Positions 34,090-44,193 are shown, numbered from the stretch's first letter. The stretch: 64,000 bases of DNA from Vibrio neonatus (GCF_024346975.1 NZ_AP024885.1:1550001-1614000), one strand, 5' to 3'. Program-made: numbers and translations. Notes: generated from the letters alone by a model not told the origin.

Positions 34090-35787
34090 ATGAGCAGCGA
34101 CCCGCTTTTCACGCCATTTGAGCAATCCATCGCAGGAGTTGCGCTGCCAAAGCGATTCACATTCCCCTTTTATTATGAGCCCCACCCGCTAAGCGTGTTA
34201 GCTTCCGAACAATTGCAAAAACAGCTGCACTCGGCTTTTGACTGCCAGTTTGATTTAGAGTCAAACGCGTCATCAAGTGTGTCCCAAAAACAAGGCAAAA
34301 TGTTTGGCGTGTTAGTGGTAAAAAATTGCGACGGTGAGCTGGGTTTTTTAAGCGCTTTTTCTGGCAAAATTGATGATTCCAATCATCATCAGGGCTTTGT
34401 GCCACCTGTGTATGACATGCTCGACAGTGAAGGTTTTGTTCGAGAAGAGTTTGACAAAATAAATGCGGTATCAAGTGAGCTAAATGCGTTTACCAACAGC
34501 GTCGATATTGCTCAGTTAAAAGCGCAGCTTGCCCAGATTAACCGCCAAGCCAGCGCGCAAATTCAAGCTCAGCAAGCACAAATGGCAGACAACCGAAAGC
34601 TGAGAAAACAGCAGCGTTCACAAGCCAAACAAGATTTAAGCCTTGATGATTACCAACAGCTAGAGCAGCAACTTGCCAAGCAAAGCGTGTTTGAGAAAAA
34701 TCAGCTTAAAGCAACTAAATCGCAGTGGGCGGAAAAACAAGCTACGCTGACATTAGAAATAGAAGAATTTGAGCGTCAAATCAGTGAGCTTCGCTCGCGC
34801 AGAGCGCATCTTTCTAACCAGATGCAACATAAGCTGTTCACTCAATATTCGTTTTTAAATGCTGATAATGAGCGCCAAGATCTCAATCAAATTTTTGCTC
34901 AAACAGCGTCTAAAGTGCCACCAGCAGGCGCCGGTGAATGCGCCGCGCCAAAGCTGTTGCAATATGCCTATTTAAATCATTACGCCCCAATTACACTGGC
35001 GGAATTTTGGTGGGGACAATCCCCAAAATCTGAGATACGTCAACATAAGCAGTTTTACCCCTCGTGCATGAGTAAGTGCCACCCTATTTTGTCGCATATG
35101 CTAAAAGGGTTACTGGTGGATGATAATCCGCTATTGGAAAACCCAGCCAAAGACAAGCCTCTGCCTATCATTTATGAAGATGAGCATATTGTGGTGGTCA
35201 ACAAACCGGAAGGCTTTTTGTCTGTGCCGGGACGCCATATTCAAGATTCAGCATGGCATCGCCTGAAGCAAATCTATAGCGATGCAGAAGGCCCGTTTGC
35301 CCTGCACCGCTTAGACATGGCGACCTCTGGATTATTGGTATTTGCACTGACCAAACGTGCCAACAAACATCTGCAAAAACAGTTTATTGCCCGTGAAGTG
35401 ACTAAGCGCTACGCCGCGCTCATTGACGGCGTAATCGATGGTACTCACATCAAAAATGAGGGAGATATTGAATTGCCAATGTGTCCCGACCTATTAGATA
35501 GACCAAGACAAATGGTGAGCGTTGAACATGGAAAGCCCGCACATACTCATTATCAATTAATCGAGGTTGTGGACGGAAAATCAAAGGTATTTTTATACCC
35601 AAAAACCGGACGTACTCACCAACTTCGCGTCCACTGCGCCCATCAAGATGGCCTGAACATGCCCATCATTGGCGATAGCTTATACGGCAAAAAAGACCTT
35701 AGACTGTATTTACATGCTCAGAAATTAAGCTTCACCCACCCCGTCACTAAGGAGTGGATGACATTTACCGCAGATATTCCGTTCTAG
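34090..35787 (+). CDS. RluA-family pseudouridine synthase with long N-terminal extension
   Basis: 565 residues. The C-terminal 200 residues are an RluA-type catalytic domain: IIYEDEHIVVVNKPEGFLSVPG, then the catalytic Asp409 in ALHRLDMATSGLLVFA, then PKTGRTHQLRVH. Residues about 145-250 form a Gln/Lys/Glu-rich coiled coil (QLAQINRQASAQIQAQQAQM and onward). The extension is absent from RluA and RluC, but vibrio genomes encode long homologues of this type. It isomerises uridines in rRNA or tRNA; the target is unknown. It starts just downstream of the terminator at 33937. Confidence 0.83.
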   Translation: MSSDPLFTPFEQSIAGVALPKRFTFPFYYEPHPLSVLASEQLQKQLHSAFDCQFDLESNASSSVSQKQGKMFGVLVVKNCDGELGFLSAFSGKIDDSNHHQGFVPPVYDMLDSEGFVREEFDKINAVSSELNAFTNSVDIAQLKAQLAQINRQASAQIQAQQAQMADNRKLRKQQRSQAKQDLSLDDYQQLEQQLAKQSVFEKNQLKATKSQWAEKQATLTLEIEEFERQISELRSRRAHLSNQMQHKLFTQYSFLNADNERQDLNQIFAQTASKVPPAGAGECAAPKLLQYAYLNHYAPITLAEFWWGQSPKSEIRQHKQFYPSCMSKCHPILSHMLKGLLVDDNPLLENPAKDKPLPIIYEDEHIVVVNKPEGFLSVPGRHIQDSAWHRLKQIYSDAEGPFALHRLDMATSGLLVFALTKRANKHLQKQFIAREVTKRYAALIDGVIDGTHIKNEGDIELPMCPDLLDRPRQMVSVEHGKPAHTHYQLIEVVDGKSKVFLYPKTGRTHQLRVHCAHQDGLNMPIIGDSLYGKKDLRLYLHAQKLSFTHPVTKEWMTFTADIPF

Positions 35788-35834
35788 CTTTTTCTTCGTT
35801 TTCTATTTATTTGCTTTCCGTTTTTTGCTTTCTA

Positions 35835-38051
35835 TTAAGCAGACTGCTCGGATAATTGCGCCAATTGTTGCTGATAGGAAAAGTGCGCAACGATGCAGCG
35901 CAATACGCCGTAGTCGTATTTGCCTTCAAAGTGCTCAAATAACGGCTTTAGCTTTTGCTCGCTTAAGATATTAAGCAAAACAACCGCGGAGCCGAACTGC
36001 TCAAGGGCTTGCTCATCAAGCTCAATCACTTGTTGTAATGGACATAAACCAAGCTCTATCGCACTTGCTAAATGACTCAGCACCGTAGTAGCCGCAATAG
36101 CTCGCTCTGCGGCGACCTGTTCAACGCTGTGATATTGATTAAACAGCGACAAGCTGGTTTGCTCGGTCGCACTTAACGTAGGTGCAGGCTTAGGCTGCTC
36201 ATTAATAAGTTGCACAATTGCCTCACCGTATTTCGCCAGTTTGGCCTCACCAAAGCCAGAGATTTGCCCTAATGCGTCTAGGCTATCTGGGCGCTGCAGT
36301 GCAATTTCGGCAAGGCTAGCATCGTGACAAATAATGTAGGCAGGGACATTCTGCGTTTTTGCCAAACTTGCTCTAAGCTCGCGCAGTTTTTCAAACACGG
36401 CTGAATCTTGTTCAGACAAGGCGCTGCTTTTCTTCGTGCTACTGGCTTTTTTCTTTTTGCTCTTGCGCAATTCACGAAATTCGATGCTTTGCTCACCACG
36501 AAGCACAGCGCGACAAGCTTCCGTCAGTTTTAGGTTGTTGTACATGCCTTCAACTTTTAGATAATTCATCGCAATAAGTTGGCGGAACACGCCTCGCCAC
36601 TGCTCAGCGGTTAATTCGGTGCCGATACCAAAGGTGGATAAATTGTCATGCCCAAAGCGTTTAATTTTGTCATCAGATTTACCGAGCAGAACATTCACTA
36701 AATGGGTCACGCCAAATCGCTGCTCGGAGCGATACACGGTTGAAAGGGCTTTTTGCGCCGCTTGGGTGCCGTCCCACGTTTTTGGCGGATGCAAACAGTT
36801 ATCGCAATTGCCACACGGCTGCGCGAGAGTTTCACCAAAGTAACCGAGCAATGTCTGGCGACGACAAGTACTCAACTCACAATAGCCAAGCAGTGCATTA
36901 AGCTTACCCACCTGCACTTGTTTGTATTGCGCACTGCCATCAGAGTTTTCCAGCATTTGCTTTTGCATCACTAAGTCTTGTAAGCCGTACGCCATCCATG
37001 CGTTTGCAGGTGCGCCATCACGCCCAGCACGACCGGTTTCTTGATAGTAGGACTCGATACTTTTTGGCAAGCTAAGATGACCGACAAAACGTACATCGGG
37101 CTTATCTATGCCCATACCAAAGGCAATCGTCGCAACGATAATCACCCCATCTTCACGTAAAAAGCGCTGTTGGTTTTGATTTTTTTGCTCGATGGACATA
37201 CCGGCATGATAAGGCAAGGCCACTCGGCCTTTTTCGGCCAGCCAAGCGGCGGTTTCTTCCACTTTCTTTCTCGATAAGCAGTAAATAACCCCAGCATCTT
37301 GCGGATGATTGTGTTCAATAAAATCCCATAACTCATGCTTGGCATTGGATTTTTCGCTGACGTGATAACGGATATTGGGTCTATCAAAGCTGTGTACAAA
37401 AACCTTAGCATCGCCAAGTTGTAGCTGACTGATGATCTCTTGTCGGGTGCGCTCATCGGCGGTGGCGGTTAAGGCAATGCGCGGCACATTAGGAAAGCGT
37501 TGCGGCAAGATAGACAGCTGTTGGTATTCAGGTCTAAAGTCGTGTCCCCATTGGCTTACACAGTGCGCTTCATCAATGGCAAATAGGGAGAGATTCGATT
37601 GCTCCAATAAATTTAACGTACGCTCCAGCAAAAGACGCTCAGGAGAGACATACAGCAGTTGTATCTCGCCGCGCGTGACTAAGGCTTCCACTTCCATTTG
37701 CTCATATCTGTCTTGAGTGGAATTTAAAAATGCGCACGACACGCCCACTTGTCTTAATGCATCTACCTGATCTTTCATCAGAGCAATCAGCGGGGATACC
37801 ACTACCCCAACGCCTGAGCGCACAATGGCCGGAATTTGATAACAAATCGATTTACCGCCACCGGTTGGCATTAAGGTTAGAACGTCTTGCCCACTGACTA
37901 CACTATCCACAATCTCTTGCTGTTGATGACGAAAACTGTCGTAGCCAAACACGTTTTTCAAAACGTCTAACGGTTGTGGGCCGTTTGCTTGCGAAGAGTT
38001 TAGCTGTGAAGAGTGGCTGTATTCGGTATTAGTGTGTTCAAAGTGGCTCAA
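35835..38051 (-). CDS. recQ: RecQ-family ATP-dependent DNA helicase
   Basis: 738 residues from a TTG start with AGGA nine bases upstream; no ATG fits. SF2 motifs: [41 protein letters not shown] and [10 protein letters not shown]. The RQC zinc-binding Cys set is in [17 protein letters not shown]...CGNCDNC. An HRDC domain follows ([22 protein letters not shown]). The C-terminal 120 residues (from [20 protein letters not shown]) extend beyond E. coli RecQ (609) and look like a helix-turn-helix appendage (HTH_40 type). It unwinds DNA in recombination and stalled-fork repair. Confidence 0.92.
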   Translation of the reverse strand: MSHFEHTNTEYSHSSQLNSSQANGPQPLDVLKNVFGYDSFRHQQQEIVDSVVSGQDVLTLMPTGGGKSICYQIPAIVRSGVGVVVSPLIALMKDQVDALRQVGVSCAFLNSTQDRYEQMEVEALVTRGEIQLLYVSPERLLLERTLNLLEQSNLSLFAIDEAHCVSQWGHDFRPEYQQLSILPQRFPNVPRIALTATADERTRQEIISQLQLGDAKVFVHSFDRPNIRYHVSEKSNAKHELWDFIEHNHPQDAGVIYCLSRKKVEETAAWLAEKGRVALPYHAGMSIEQKNQNQQRFLREDGVIIVATIAFGMGIDKPDVRFVGHLSLPKSIESYYQETGRAGRDGAPANAWMAYGLQDLVMQKQMLENSDGSAQYKQVQVGKLNALLGYCELSTCRRQTLLGYFGETLAQPCGNCDNCLHPPKTWDGTQAAQKALSTVYRSEQRFGVTHLVNVLLGKSDDKIKRFGHDNLSTFGIGTELTAEQWRGVFRQLIAMNYLKVEGMYNNLKLTEACRAVLRGEQSIEFRELRKSKKKKASSTKKSSALSEQDSAVFEKLRELRASLAKTQNVPAYIICHDASLAEIALQRPDSLDALGQISGFGEAKLAKYGEAIVQLINEQPKPAPTLSATEQTSLSLFNQYHSVEQVAAERAIAATTVLSHLASAIELGLCPLQQVIELDEQALEQFGSAVVLLNILSEQKLKPLFEHFEGKYDYGVLRCIVAHFSYQQQLAQLSEQSA

Positions 38052-38104
38052 AGCGCGTCATCCTAATCGATGTGATAGAAAGGTAAGCATACCTATCGCA
38101 ATTA

Positions 38105-38142
38105 TTAACTGATCATTCTAGCGAGTTAGAATGATCAGTTAA
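38105..38142. repeat. Perfect 16-bp inverted repeat upstream of recQ
   Basis: TTAACTGATCATTCTA and its exact complement flank a 6-nt loop. There is no T run. It may be an operator or an RNA hairpin upstream of recQ. Confidence 0.7.
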
Positions 38143-38176
38143 ACACTGCGTTGATATAAGAAAAGATAGCAATGAG

Positions 38177-38204
38177 ACACTATTGCCAAGACTGGCAATA
38201 GTGT
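38177..38204 (-). terminator. Perfect 12-bp hairpin after the rhodanese gene
   Basis: ACACTATTGCCA / TGGCAATAGTGT with a 4-nt loop, 11 bp downstream of the rhodanese stop. Position fits a terminator, though the T run is weak. Confidence 0.6.
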
Positions 38205-38214
38205 GAATTTAGAG

Positions 38215-38559
38215 TTATTCAGGCTTTACTGACAACATTTCTTGCAATCCGCCGCCATTATGCACTTGTTTATAGCCCTGCGTCAGCAACAGTTGCTTAG
38301 CTTTTGCAGAGCGATTGCCACTTCGGCAATACACCACCAGCTGATCGCGACTTTTAATAAACGAAAGATCGGCGTGCGCCAGATTTTGCACTGGAATGTT
38401 AATCGCATTATCTAAATGCCCAGAGGCAAATTCTTGCGGCGTTCTGACATCAATCACGACCGCCCCAGAATCAATCCAATCCCAAGCCAGTTGCGCTCGT
38501 TCACTGGCAAGCACGAATGTGGAAAATAGTAGCGCGCACAATCCTAAAAATTTAGACAT
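38215..38559 (-). CDS. Periplasmic rhodanese-like protein
   Basis: 114 residues from the ATG at 38559, which opens a signal peptide (MSKFLGLCALLFSTFVLA). A longer ORF from 38625 lacks a signal and overlaps the upstream gene. The rhodanese domain has the early motif VIDVRTPQEFASGHL and the active-site loop VVYCRSGNRS with catalytic Cys. It resembles E. coli PspE, a periplasmic thiosulfate sulfurtransferase. It follows a short gene with a 20-nt gap. Confidence 0.82.
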   Translation of the reverse strand: MSKFLGLCALLFSTFVLASERAQLAWDWIDSGAVVIDVRTPQEFASGHLDNAINIPVQNLAHADLSFIKSRDQLVVYCRSGNRSAKAKQLLLTQGYKQVHNGGGLQEMLSVKPE

Positions 38560-38579
38560 ATTCGACCAATTAACCGCGA

Positions 38580-38873
38580 TTAGTAAATTTCCATAACCCA
38601 AGAGCCCAGTTTCTTCTCTTGCCATAGCTGGATAATGATCGGCTCTAATGCCACGATCACCCGTTGAAAATCCTCTGGCGTTTTATTGGCATTAAACCAG
38701 CCATTAATAGAGTCTAAATTAAACGCGAGTTGTTTTAAGTTGCCAGAGTTGGTCAACAGCTCTTCGCCATTGGTGGCCTGCTCTTGCTCTGTTAATTGGA
38801 TGCTCGACTCAAAATACTGGTCTCCAGCACGGTATAGATTCCATTCGTCACTGCGAGTTGCAATAAGGCGCAT
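38580..38873 (-). CDS. Hypothetical protein upstream of the rhodanese
   Basis: 97 residues, acidic, starting MRLIATRSDEWNLYRAGDQYF behind an AGGGAA ribosome site. It is predicted cytosolic and helical, with a conserved-looking ending LWQEKKLGSWVMEIY. No family is recognised. Its stop is 20 nt from the rhodanese start, so the two form an operon. Confidence 0.6.
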   Translation of the reverse strand: MRLIATRSDEWNLYRAGDQYFESSIQLTEQEQATNGEELLTNSGNLKQLAFNLDSINGWFNANKTPEDFQRVIVALEPIIIQLWQEKKLGSWVMEIY

Positions 38874-39312
38874 AATTATTTCCCTATAAAAAAGTGATCA
38901 CTGGCTCAATAACACCATAGACGCGCATTGAAGCAAAGGATGTATCTCACATTTACTTCTGTACAGAGATAAATAAAAATAGCAAGGGAGCTAGAGACTA
39001 TAAGGTGGCTACTTATCGTCGATATTTAGCGCCGCTATTTATGTCGAGGCTAGACGATAATTCACAAGCTCAGGCAATGTGAAAGTGCTCGCAATCTTTG
39101 CATAACTCAAATAAAAACCTTACTGTTGTTTTGTGAAATAAAACACATATACAACAAACTAAGCCATTGGCTACTATATAATCACATATACTGGTTTTTT
39201 ATTCATATGTAGTTAATGAAACCAAATTTTCCGTTTTTTTATACATTTTATTTGCATAAACAATCGAAATTGGTAAGATGCTGACTGAAGAGATATAGGA
39301 CAGTTTTTTAGC
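38874..39312. promoter_or_regulatory. Intergenic control region before artP
   Basis: 440 bp, strongly AT-rich toward artP, with no plausible ORF. It contains separated TATCGTC / GACGATA arms (39016-39058). It must carry the art operon promoter. ArgR control would be expected for an arginine transporter, but I could not place a convincing ARG-box pair by eye. Confidence 0.4.
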
Positions 39313-40041
39313 ATGAGTATTCAAGTCAATCAGGTCAATAAATTCTACGGTGAGACGCAAGTACTGCACGACGTAAGCTTTACGTGCAATAAAGGTGACA
39401 CTTTAGTATTACTCGGTCCAAGTGGAGCTGGCAAAAGCTCACTGCTCCGTATACTGAATCTGTTAGAAAGTGCTAACAGTGGCGATATGTCAGTCGCAAG
39501 TATGTCTTTTGATTTTGCAAAAGGCGTGACCGAAAAACAAGGTCTGCAACTAAGACACAAAGTGGGCATGGTATTTCAACAATACAACCTATGGCCGCAT
39601 ATGACCGTCATTGAAAACCTGATTGAAGCGCCAGTGCGCGTAACAGGTCTTTCTAAAATCGCTGCCAAAGAAGAAGCCAAAAGAATTTTAGACATGCTGC
39701 AATTGGGTGATAAATCCGATGCATGGCCACTGCAATTATCCGGTGGTCAACAGCAACGTGTCGCTATCGCTAGAGCCTTGATGATGAAGCCAGACGTACT
39801 GCTTTTTGATGAGCCTACTGCGGCGCTCGATCCAGAGATCACATCTCAAGTCGCCAAGGTCATCAATGACCTAAGCAAAACCGGAATTACACAAGTTGTT
39901 GTTACTCACGAGGTCGAATTTGCCCGTAAAGTAGCGAGTCATGTGTTGTATTTAGAAGATGGAAAAGTTGTGGAAAATGGCACTAACGAAGTGTTTAATA
40001 AGCCAACGACACAAAATTTCGCAGATTACCTTACCCACTAA
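39313..40041 (+). CDS. artP: Arginine-type ABC transporter ATPase ArtP
   Basis: 242-residue ABC ATPase, exactly the size of E. coli ArtP. Walker [12 protein letters not shown]-loop [17 protein letters not shown], signature [15 protein letters not shown], Walker [14 protein letters not shown] and switch His [13 protein letters not shown] is characteristic of the ArtP branch. It powers uptake of basic amino acids via ArtQ and ArtM. It heads the operon artP-artI-artQ-artM. Confidence 0.9.
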   Translation: MSIQVNQVNKFYGETQVLHDVSFTCNKGDTLVLLGPSGAGKSSLLRILNLLESANSGDMSVASMSFDFAKGVTEKQGLQLRHKVGMVFQQYNLWPHMTVIENLIEAPVRVTGLSKIAAKEEAKRILDMLQLGDKSDAWPLQLSGGQQQRVAIARALMMKPDVLLFDEPTAALDPEITSQVAKVINDLSKTGITQVVVTHEVEFARKVASHVLYLEDGKVVENGTNEVFNKPTTQNFADYLTH

Positions 40042-40098
40042 TTATACGCCTACAGACGCTGACAAGTTTTAGGCAGCGCAATGATTGGAGAAATACAA

Positions 40099-40833
40099 AT
40101 GAAAAAAATCTTATTAGCATCCTTGATTGGTCTTACGTCAGCACATGCGATGGCAGCTCAGCAAGAAATTAAATTTGTAATGGAAGCAACTTACGCACCA
40201 TTTGAATACGTAGATGCAAACAACGAAATCCAAGGTTTCGACGTTGATCTTGCAAATGCTCTATGTAAGCAGATTGAAGCGAAATGTACGTTCCACAACC
40301 AATCTTTTGATAGCTTGATCCCTGCCCTTAAGTTCAAACGTTATGATGCAGCTATCTCTGGTATGGATATTACTGAAGCGCGTCAACAACAAGTGAACTT
40401 CACTCAACCTTACTACGATAACTCAGCGGCTTTCATCGCGGTTAAAGGTAAAGTTGAAAACCAAACAGCACTGAAAGGCAAACGCGTTGGTGTACAAAAT
40501 GGTTCTACGCACCAATCATACCTAATTGAACAAAAACCAGGTGTGACTGCGGTTCCTTACGCAAGCTACCAAGACGCATTCATCGACATGCAAAATGGCC
40601 GTATTGATTCTGTATTTGGTGACACTGCGGTTGTTGCTGAATGGTTTAAGAAAAGCGACAAACTTAGCTATGTTGGCGAGCAAGTAACCAACAAACAGTA
40701 CTTCGGTAACGGTTTTGGTATCGCAGTCAATAAAGACAACCAAGCTCTGCTTGACCAACTCAATGCTGCACTGAAAACTGTAAAAGAAAACGGCGAATAT
40801 AAAGCCATTTTTGAAAAGTACTTCGGTAAGTAA
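40099..40833 (+). CDS. artI: Periplasmic arginine-type binding protein
   Basis: 244 residues from the ATG at 40099, which has a GGAGAA ribosome site and opens a signal peptide (MKKILLASLIGLTSAHAMA). The mature protein has the SBP family-3 signature: FVMEATYAPFEYVDANNEIQGFDVDLANAL and FDSLIPALKFKRYDAAISGMDIT. ArtI and ArtJ of E. coli are close in length. The ligand is presumably arginine, or another basic amino acid; HisJ-like specificity is not excluded. Confidence 0.86.
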   Translation: MKKILLASLIGLTSAHAMAAQQEIKFVMEATYAPFEYVDANNEIQGFDVDLANALCKQIEAKCTFHNQSFDSLIPALKFKRYDAAISGMDITEARQQQVNFTQPYYDNSAAFIAVKGKVENQTALKGKRVGVQNGSTHQSYLIEQKPGVTAVPYASYQDAFIDMQNGRIDSVFGDTAVVAEWFKKSDKLSYVGEQVTNKQYFGNGFGIAVNKDNQALLDQLNAALKTVKENGEYKAIFEKYFGK

Positions 40834-40834
40834 T

Positions 40835-41524
40835 ATGGAATTGACGGGTTACTCCGCGTCTCTCGCACAAGCAAGTTGGACTACGGTCCAACTTGCTTTT
40901 GTTAGTTTATGCGTGGGCTTAATTTTAGCCGTATTGTTTGCCTGTGGTGAAATGTCTCGCCACAAATGGTTGGCATGGCCAACGACTCTATTTATCACCA
41001 TTGTTAGAGGGCTTCCTGAGCTTCTAGTAGTGCTGTTTATCTTCTTTGGCTCAACTCAAGTTATCTTCATTATAACCGGTGAGTTTGTCGATATTAGTCC
41101 CTTTATCTCAGGGGTAATTGCACTTGGTTTAATTTTTGCGTCTTATGCATCTCAAACCATTCGCGGCGCGTTAAAAGCGGTGCCAAGTGGGCACGTTGAA
41201 GCGGCTAAAGCTCTGGGTATAAGTCGTTCTCGCACTTTTGTTAAAATCGTACTGCCTCAAGCGGTGCGTCATGCTATGCCGGGTTTGATGAACCAATGGC
41301 TAGTGCTATTAAAAGATACTGCCTTAGTTTCTTTGATCGGCGTCACCGATTTGATGAAACAAGCTCAGCTTGCCTCAGCAACGACTCACCAAGCCTTTAC
41401 TTGGTATGCGACTGCGGCGGCCATTTATTTAATTATTACGATTATTACTCAGAAAATAGTTAAGATCATCGACGCACGCTTCTCTCTTCAAGAAGCCTCT
41501 ACGAGTGCAGGAACAAAAGCATGA
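40835..41524 (+). CDS. artQ: Arginine-type ABC permease ArtQ
   Basis: 229 residues from the ATG just after the artI stop. It is a His/Glu/Gln/Arg permease: LAQASWTTVQLAFVSLCVGLIL at the start, and the EAA loop EAAKALGISRSRTFVKIVLPQAVRHAMPG. About five membrane helices. It pairs with ArtM. The stop overlaps the artM start by 4 nt (ATGA). Confidence 0.87.
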   Translation: MELTGYSASLAQASWTTVQLAFVSLCVGLILAVLFACGEMSRHKWLAWPTTLFITIVRGLPELLVVLFIFFGSTQVIFIITGEFVDISPFISGVIALGLIFASYASQTIRGALKAVPSGHVEAAKALGISRSRTFVKIVLPQAVRHAMPGLMNQWLVLLKDTALVSLIGVTDLMKQAQLASATTHQAFTWYATAAAIYLIITIITQKIVKIIDARFSLQEASTSAGTKA

Positions 41525-42192
41525 ATTCACAACATTTCTACCAAATGCTTGACGGGTTGATGACCAGTGTACACCTCACTGTGGTTTCACTGATTGTTGG
41601 CTGTATTCTTGCGCTATTGATGACGCTAACCCTGATCCTACGTACTCCAGGCGTTCATTGGTTAAGCCGTGGCGTAATTACGCTGTTTACCGGCACGCCT
41701 CTATTAGTACAAATCTTTCTGATCTATTACGGCCCAGGTCAATTTGAAGCCATACATAACAGCTTTATTTGGCACTGGCTAAGTCAGCCTTGGTTTTGCG
41801 CTATGTTAGCACTGGCACTTAACACGGCCGCGTACAGCACCCAGTTGTTCAAGGGTGCATACAATGCGATCCCATCAGGACAATGGCAAGCCTGTCGTGC
41901 TCTAGGCATGAACAACGCACAGAGCCTAAGAGTATTGCTACCCTACGCGATTCGCCGCGCCATCCCAGCCTACTCCAACGAAGTGATTTTAGTATTTAAA
42001 GGCACATCCCTTGCCAGTACTATCACCATTATGGATGTTATGGGTTACGCACAACGCATCAACGCACAAACCTACGACACCCTCACCGTCTTCGGTGTAG
42101 CCGGTGTGTTCTACCTCAGCGTAAACGGAATACTCACTCTGATTTTCCGCCACATAGAACGCAAAGCCCTAGCCTTCGAAAACGCTCGCTAG
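41521..42192 (+). CDS. artM: Arginine-type ABC permease ArtM
   Basis: 223 residues, second permease of the pair. LDGLMTSVHLTVVSLIVGCILALL and the EAA loop GQWQACRALGMNNAQSLRVLLPYAIRRAIP are diagnostic. The gene overlaps artQ by 4 nt and ends 6 bp before a perfect 28-bp inverted repeat made of two copies of the dispersed repeat, which may act as its terminator. Confidence 0.87.
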   Translation: MNSQHFYQMLDGLMTSVHLTVVSLIVGCILALLMTLTLILRTPGVHWLSRGVITLFTGTPLLVQIFLIYYGPGQFEAIHNSFIWHWLSQPWFCAMLALALNTAAYSTQLFKGAYNAIPSGQWQACRALGMNNAQSLRVLLPYAIRRAIPAYSNEVILVFKGTSLASTITIMDVMGYAQRINAQTYDTLTVFGVAGVFYLSVNGILTLIFRHIERKALAFENAR

Positions 42193-42198
42193 CTAAAT

Positions 42199-42257
42199 GC
42201 GGGGTCAGGTCTTGAAATTTGCACGCGTTGCGTGCAAATTTCAAGACCTGACCCCGC
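42199..42257. repeat. Inverted pair of the dispersed repeat forming a perfect 28-bp palindrome
   Basis: A forward copy (42201-42223) and reverse copy (42233-42255) of the repeat GGGGTCAGGTCTTGAAATTT+GCA face each other over a 9-nt gap. With flanking GC and ACGC, the stem is 28 perfect pairs around a 3-nt loop. It sits 6 bp after the artM stop, where it could serve as a terminator. Confidence 0.93.
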
Positions 42258-42375
42258 TCATATTTGCTCACAAAATCATCTAACAAACTGATTATTATTT
42301 GAATAATCACTAAATTAATTCCTTCCTTAGAATAATCTATTAAAATACACATATACAAAAAGCGTGAGAATACCA

Positions 42376-44040
42376 ATGAGCATAAGCCATAAACCATGGA
42401 TAAACACCTATCCTAGCGACGTCCCAGAATTTATAGAGCCAAACAAATATAAAAATATTAATGAAATGTTTGATGACTCGTTTAACCGATTCGCAGATAA
42501 AACCGCGTTCATTAACATGGGTCACTCGCTCACCTATCAAGAATTGAATGATAAAAGTGACGCCTTCGCCGCGTATTTACAAACTGAGTTAAAAGCGAAA
42601 AAAGGCGACAGAATTGCGCTAATGATGCCGAATCTTCTTCAGTATCCAATCACTATTCTTGGCGCACTGAAAGCAGGATTGGTGGTAGTGAATGTAAACC
42701 CGCTTTACACTCCAAGAGAGCTTGAACATCAACTTCGAGACTCTGGCGCTAGCATCATTGTCGCGGTAACAAACTTCGGTGATAGCTTACAAAAAGTGAT
42801 CGACCAAACTAGCCTTAAACACGTCATCTTAACCAGTATTGGCGACCAGTTAGCGCCACATAAGCGCACCTTAGTCAATTTTGTGGTGAAATACGTCAAG
42901 AAAATGGTGCCAAAATATCACCTGCCTAGCGCAATCTCATTGCGCCGCGTGTTAACCGAAGGCAAACGCATGGAGTTTAACGCGCCCACTATCGAACATG
43001 ACGATCTTGCCTACCTGCAATACACAGGTGGCACCACTGGGGTTGCAAAAGGGGCGATGCTTACCCATAAAAATATCATTGCCAATGTACTGCAAGTGTT
43101 CGCCCACTTTGGCCCAAGAACTGCCAAAGAGAACGAGCTTGCGGTTACTCCCCTTCCTCTTTACCACATCTTTGCTAACTCTGTGAGTATGATGCTAATG
43201 ATGTATATGGGCGGTACAAACTTGCTTATCACTAACCCGCGTGATTTAAAAAGCTTTGTTACCGACCTTGGCAAATACCCGTTTACCATGATTTTTGGTC
43301 TCAATACCTTATTTGCAGCTCTGCTCAACAACAGCAAATTTAAAGCACTGGATTTCTCTAGCGCCCAATTTACCATCGCTGGCGGAATGGCGACTCAAAA
43401 GCACACCGCTGATGAATGGCAAAAAGTAACAGGCATGCCCATTATCGAAGGCTACGGCATGACAGAGTGCTCTCCAGTGGTTGCTGGCGGCGTTCACACC
43501 CAACAAGAGTATGTCTCTGCGGTAGGCGTGCCACTGCCAAGCACAGAGCTAAGAATTGTCGACGATAATGGACAGCCTCTAGCCACCAATGAAGTGGGTG
43601 AAATTCAAGTGCGCGGCGCACAAGTCATGAAAGGCTATTGGAAGCAAGACGCTGAAACCAAAGCGGTTCTTACTGCCGACGGATGGTTAAGCTCTGGTGA
43701 TATTGGCAGAATGGATCAAGATGGCGTTTTCTATATCGAAGATAGAAAAAAAGACATGATCTTAGTGTCAGGATTCAACGTCTTCCCAACCGAAATAGAA
43801 GAAGTCGCCACTCTACACCCCAAAATTGTGGAAGCAGCTGCAGTAGCCGTTGCCGATGACGTAGCAGGAGAACGCGTAAAACTAATCGTAGTCACAAGTG
43901 ACCCTGTCACCGTCGACGATATCAAGAAACACTGCCGCCAACACCTCACCGGCTACAAAATCCCTAAAGTCATCGAATTTAGAGACGAACTACCCAAAAC
44001 CAACATAGGCAAAATCCTACGCCGTGAACTACGTGACTAA
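42376..44040 (+). CDS. fadD: Long-chain acyl-CoA synthetase FadD
   Basis: 554 residues from the ATG at 42376, preferred over a GTG 12 nt upstream because a GAGAA element precedes it. AMP-binding motif YLQYTGGTTGVAKGAMLTH, then PLYHIFANSV, GYGMTECSPVV, and the C-terminal signature DGWLSSGDIGRMDQDGVFYIEDRKKDMILVSG. It activates fatty acids with ATP and CoA at the inner membrane for beta-oxidation. Length matches FadD (561). It ends directly before a forward copy of the dispersed repeat. Confidence 0.9.
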   Translation: MSISHKPWINTYPSDVPEFIEPNKYKNINEMFDDSFNRFADKTAFINMGHSLTYQELNDKSDAFAAYLQTELKAKKGDRIALMMPNLLQYPITILGALKAGLVVVNVNPLYTPRELEHQLRDSGASIIVAVTNFGDSLQKVIDQTSLKHVILTSIGDQLAPHKRTLVNFVVKYVKKMVPKYHLPSAISLRRVLTEGKRMEFNAPTIEHDDLAYLQYTGGTTGVAKGAMLTHKNIIANVLQVFAHFGPRTAKENELAVTPLPLYHIFANSVSMMLMMYMGGTNLLITNPRDLKSFVTDLGKYPFTMIFGLNTLFAALLNNSKFKALDFSSAQFTIAGGMATQKHTADEWQKVTGMPIIEGYGMTECSPVVAGGVHTQQEYVSAVGVPLPSTELRIVDDNGQPLATNEVGEIQVRGAQVMKGYWKQDAETKAVLTADGWLSSGDIGRMDQDGVFYIEDRKKDMILVSGFNVFPTEIEEVATLHPKIVEAAAVAVADDVAGERVKLIVVTSDPVTVDDIKKHCRQHLTGYKIPKVIEFRDELPKTNIGKILRRELRD

Positions 44041-44044
44041 TTGC

Positions 44045-44067
44045 GGGGTCAGGTCTTGAAATTTGCA
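44045..44067 (+). repeat. Dispersed repeat copy, forward, after the fadD stop
   Basis: 23-bp unit starting 4 bp after the fadD stop. Inner flank CGA, outer flank GC, as in the palindrome at 42199. Confidence 0.93.
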
Positions 44068-44193
44068 CGAATGCATATTTATCAAGCCGCCAGATAATGA
44101 AAAACAGCAACCTTAGTTTATTACTAATGCTTGCTGTTTTTTTATTGAAGAAGAAGTTGTGCGAGTTATTGAGCTGGGGATTTGTCTGATTTA

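Noticed and set aside
38874-39312. ArgR operator upstream of artP
   Set aside because: Several AT-rich half-matches exist but no convincing paired ARG box could be identified by eye.
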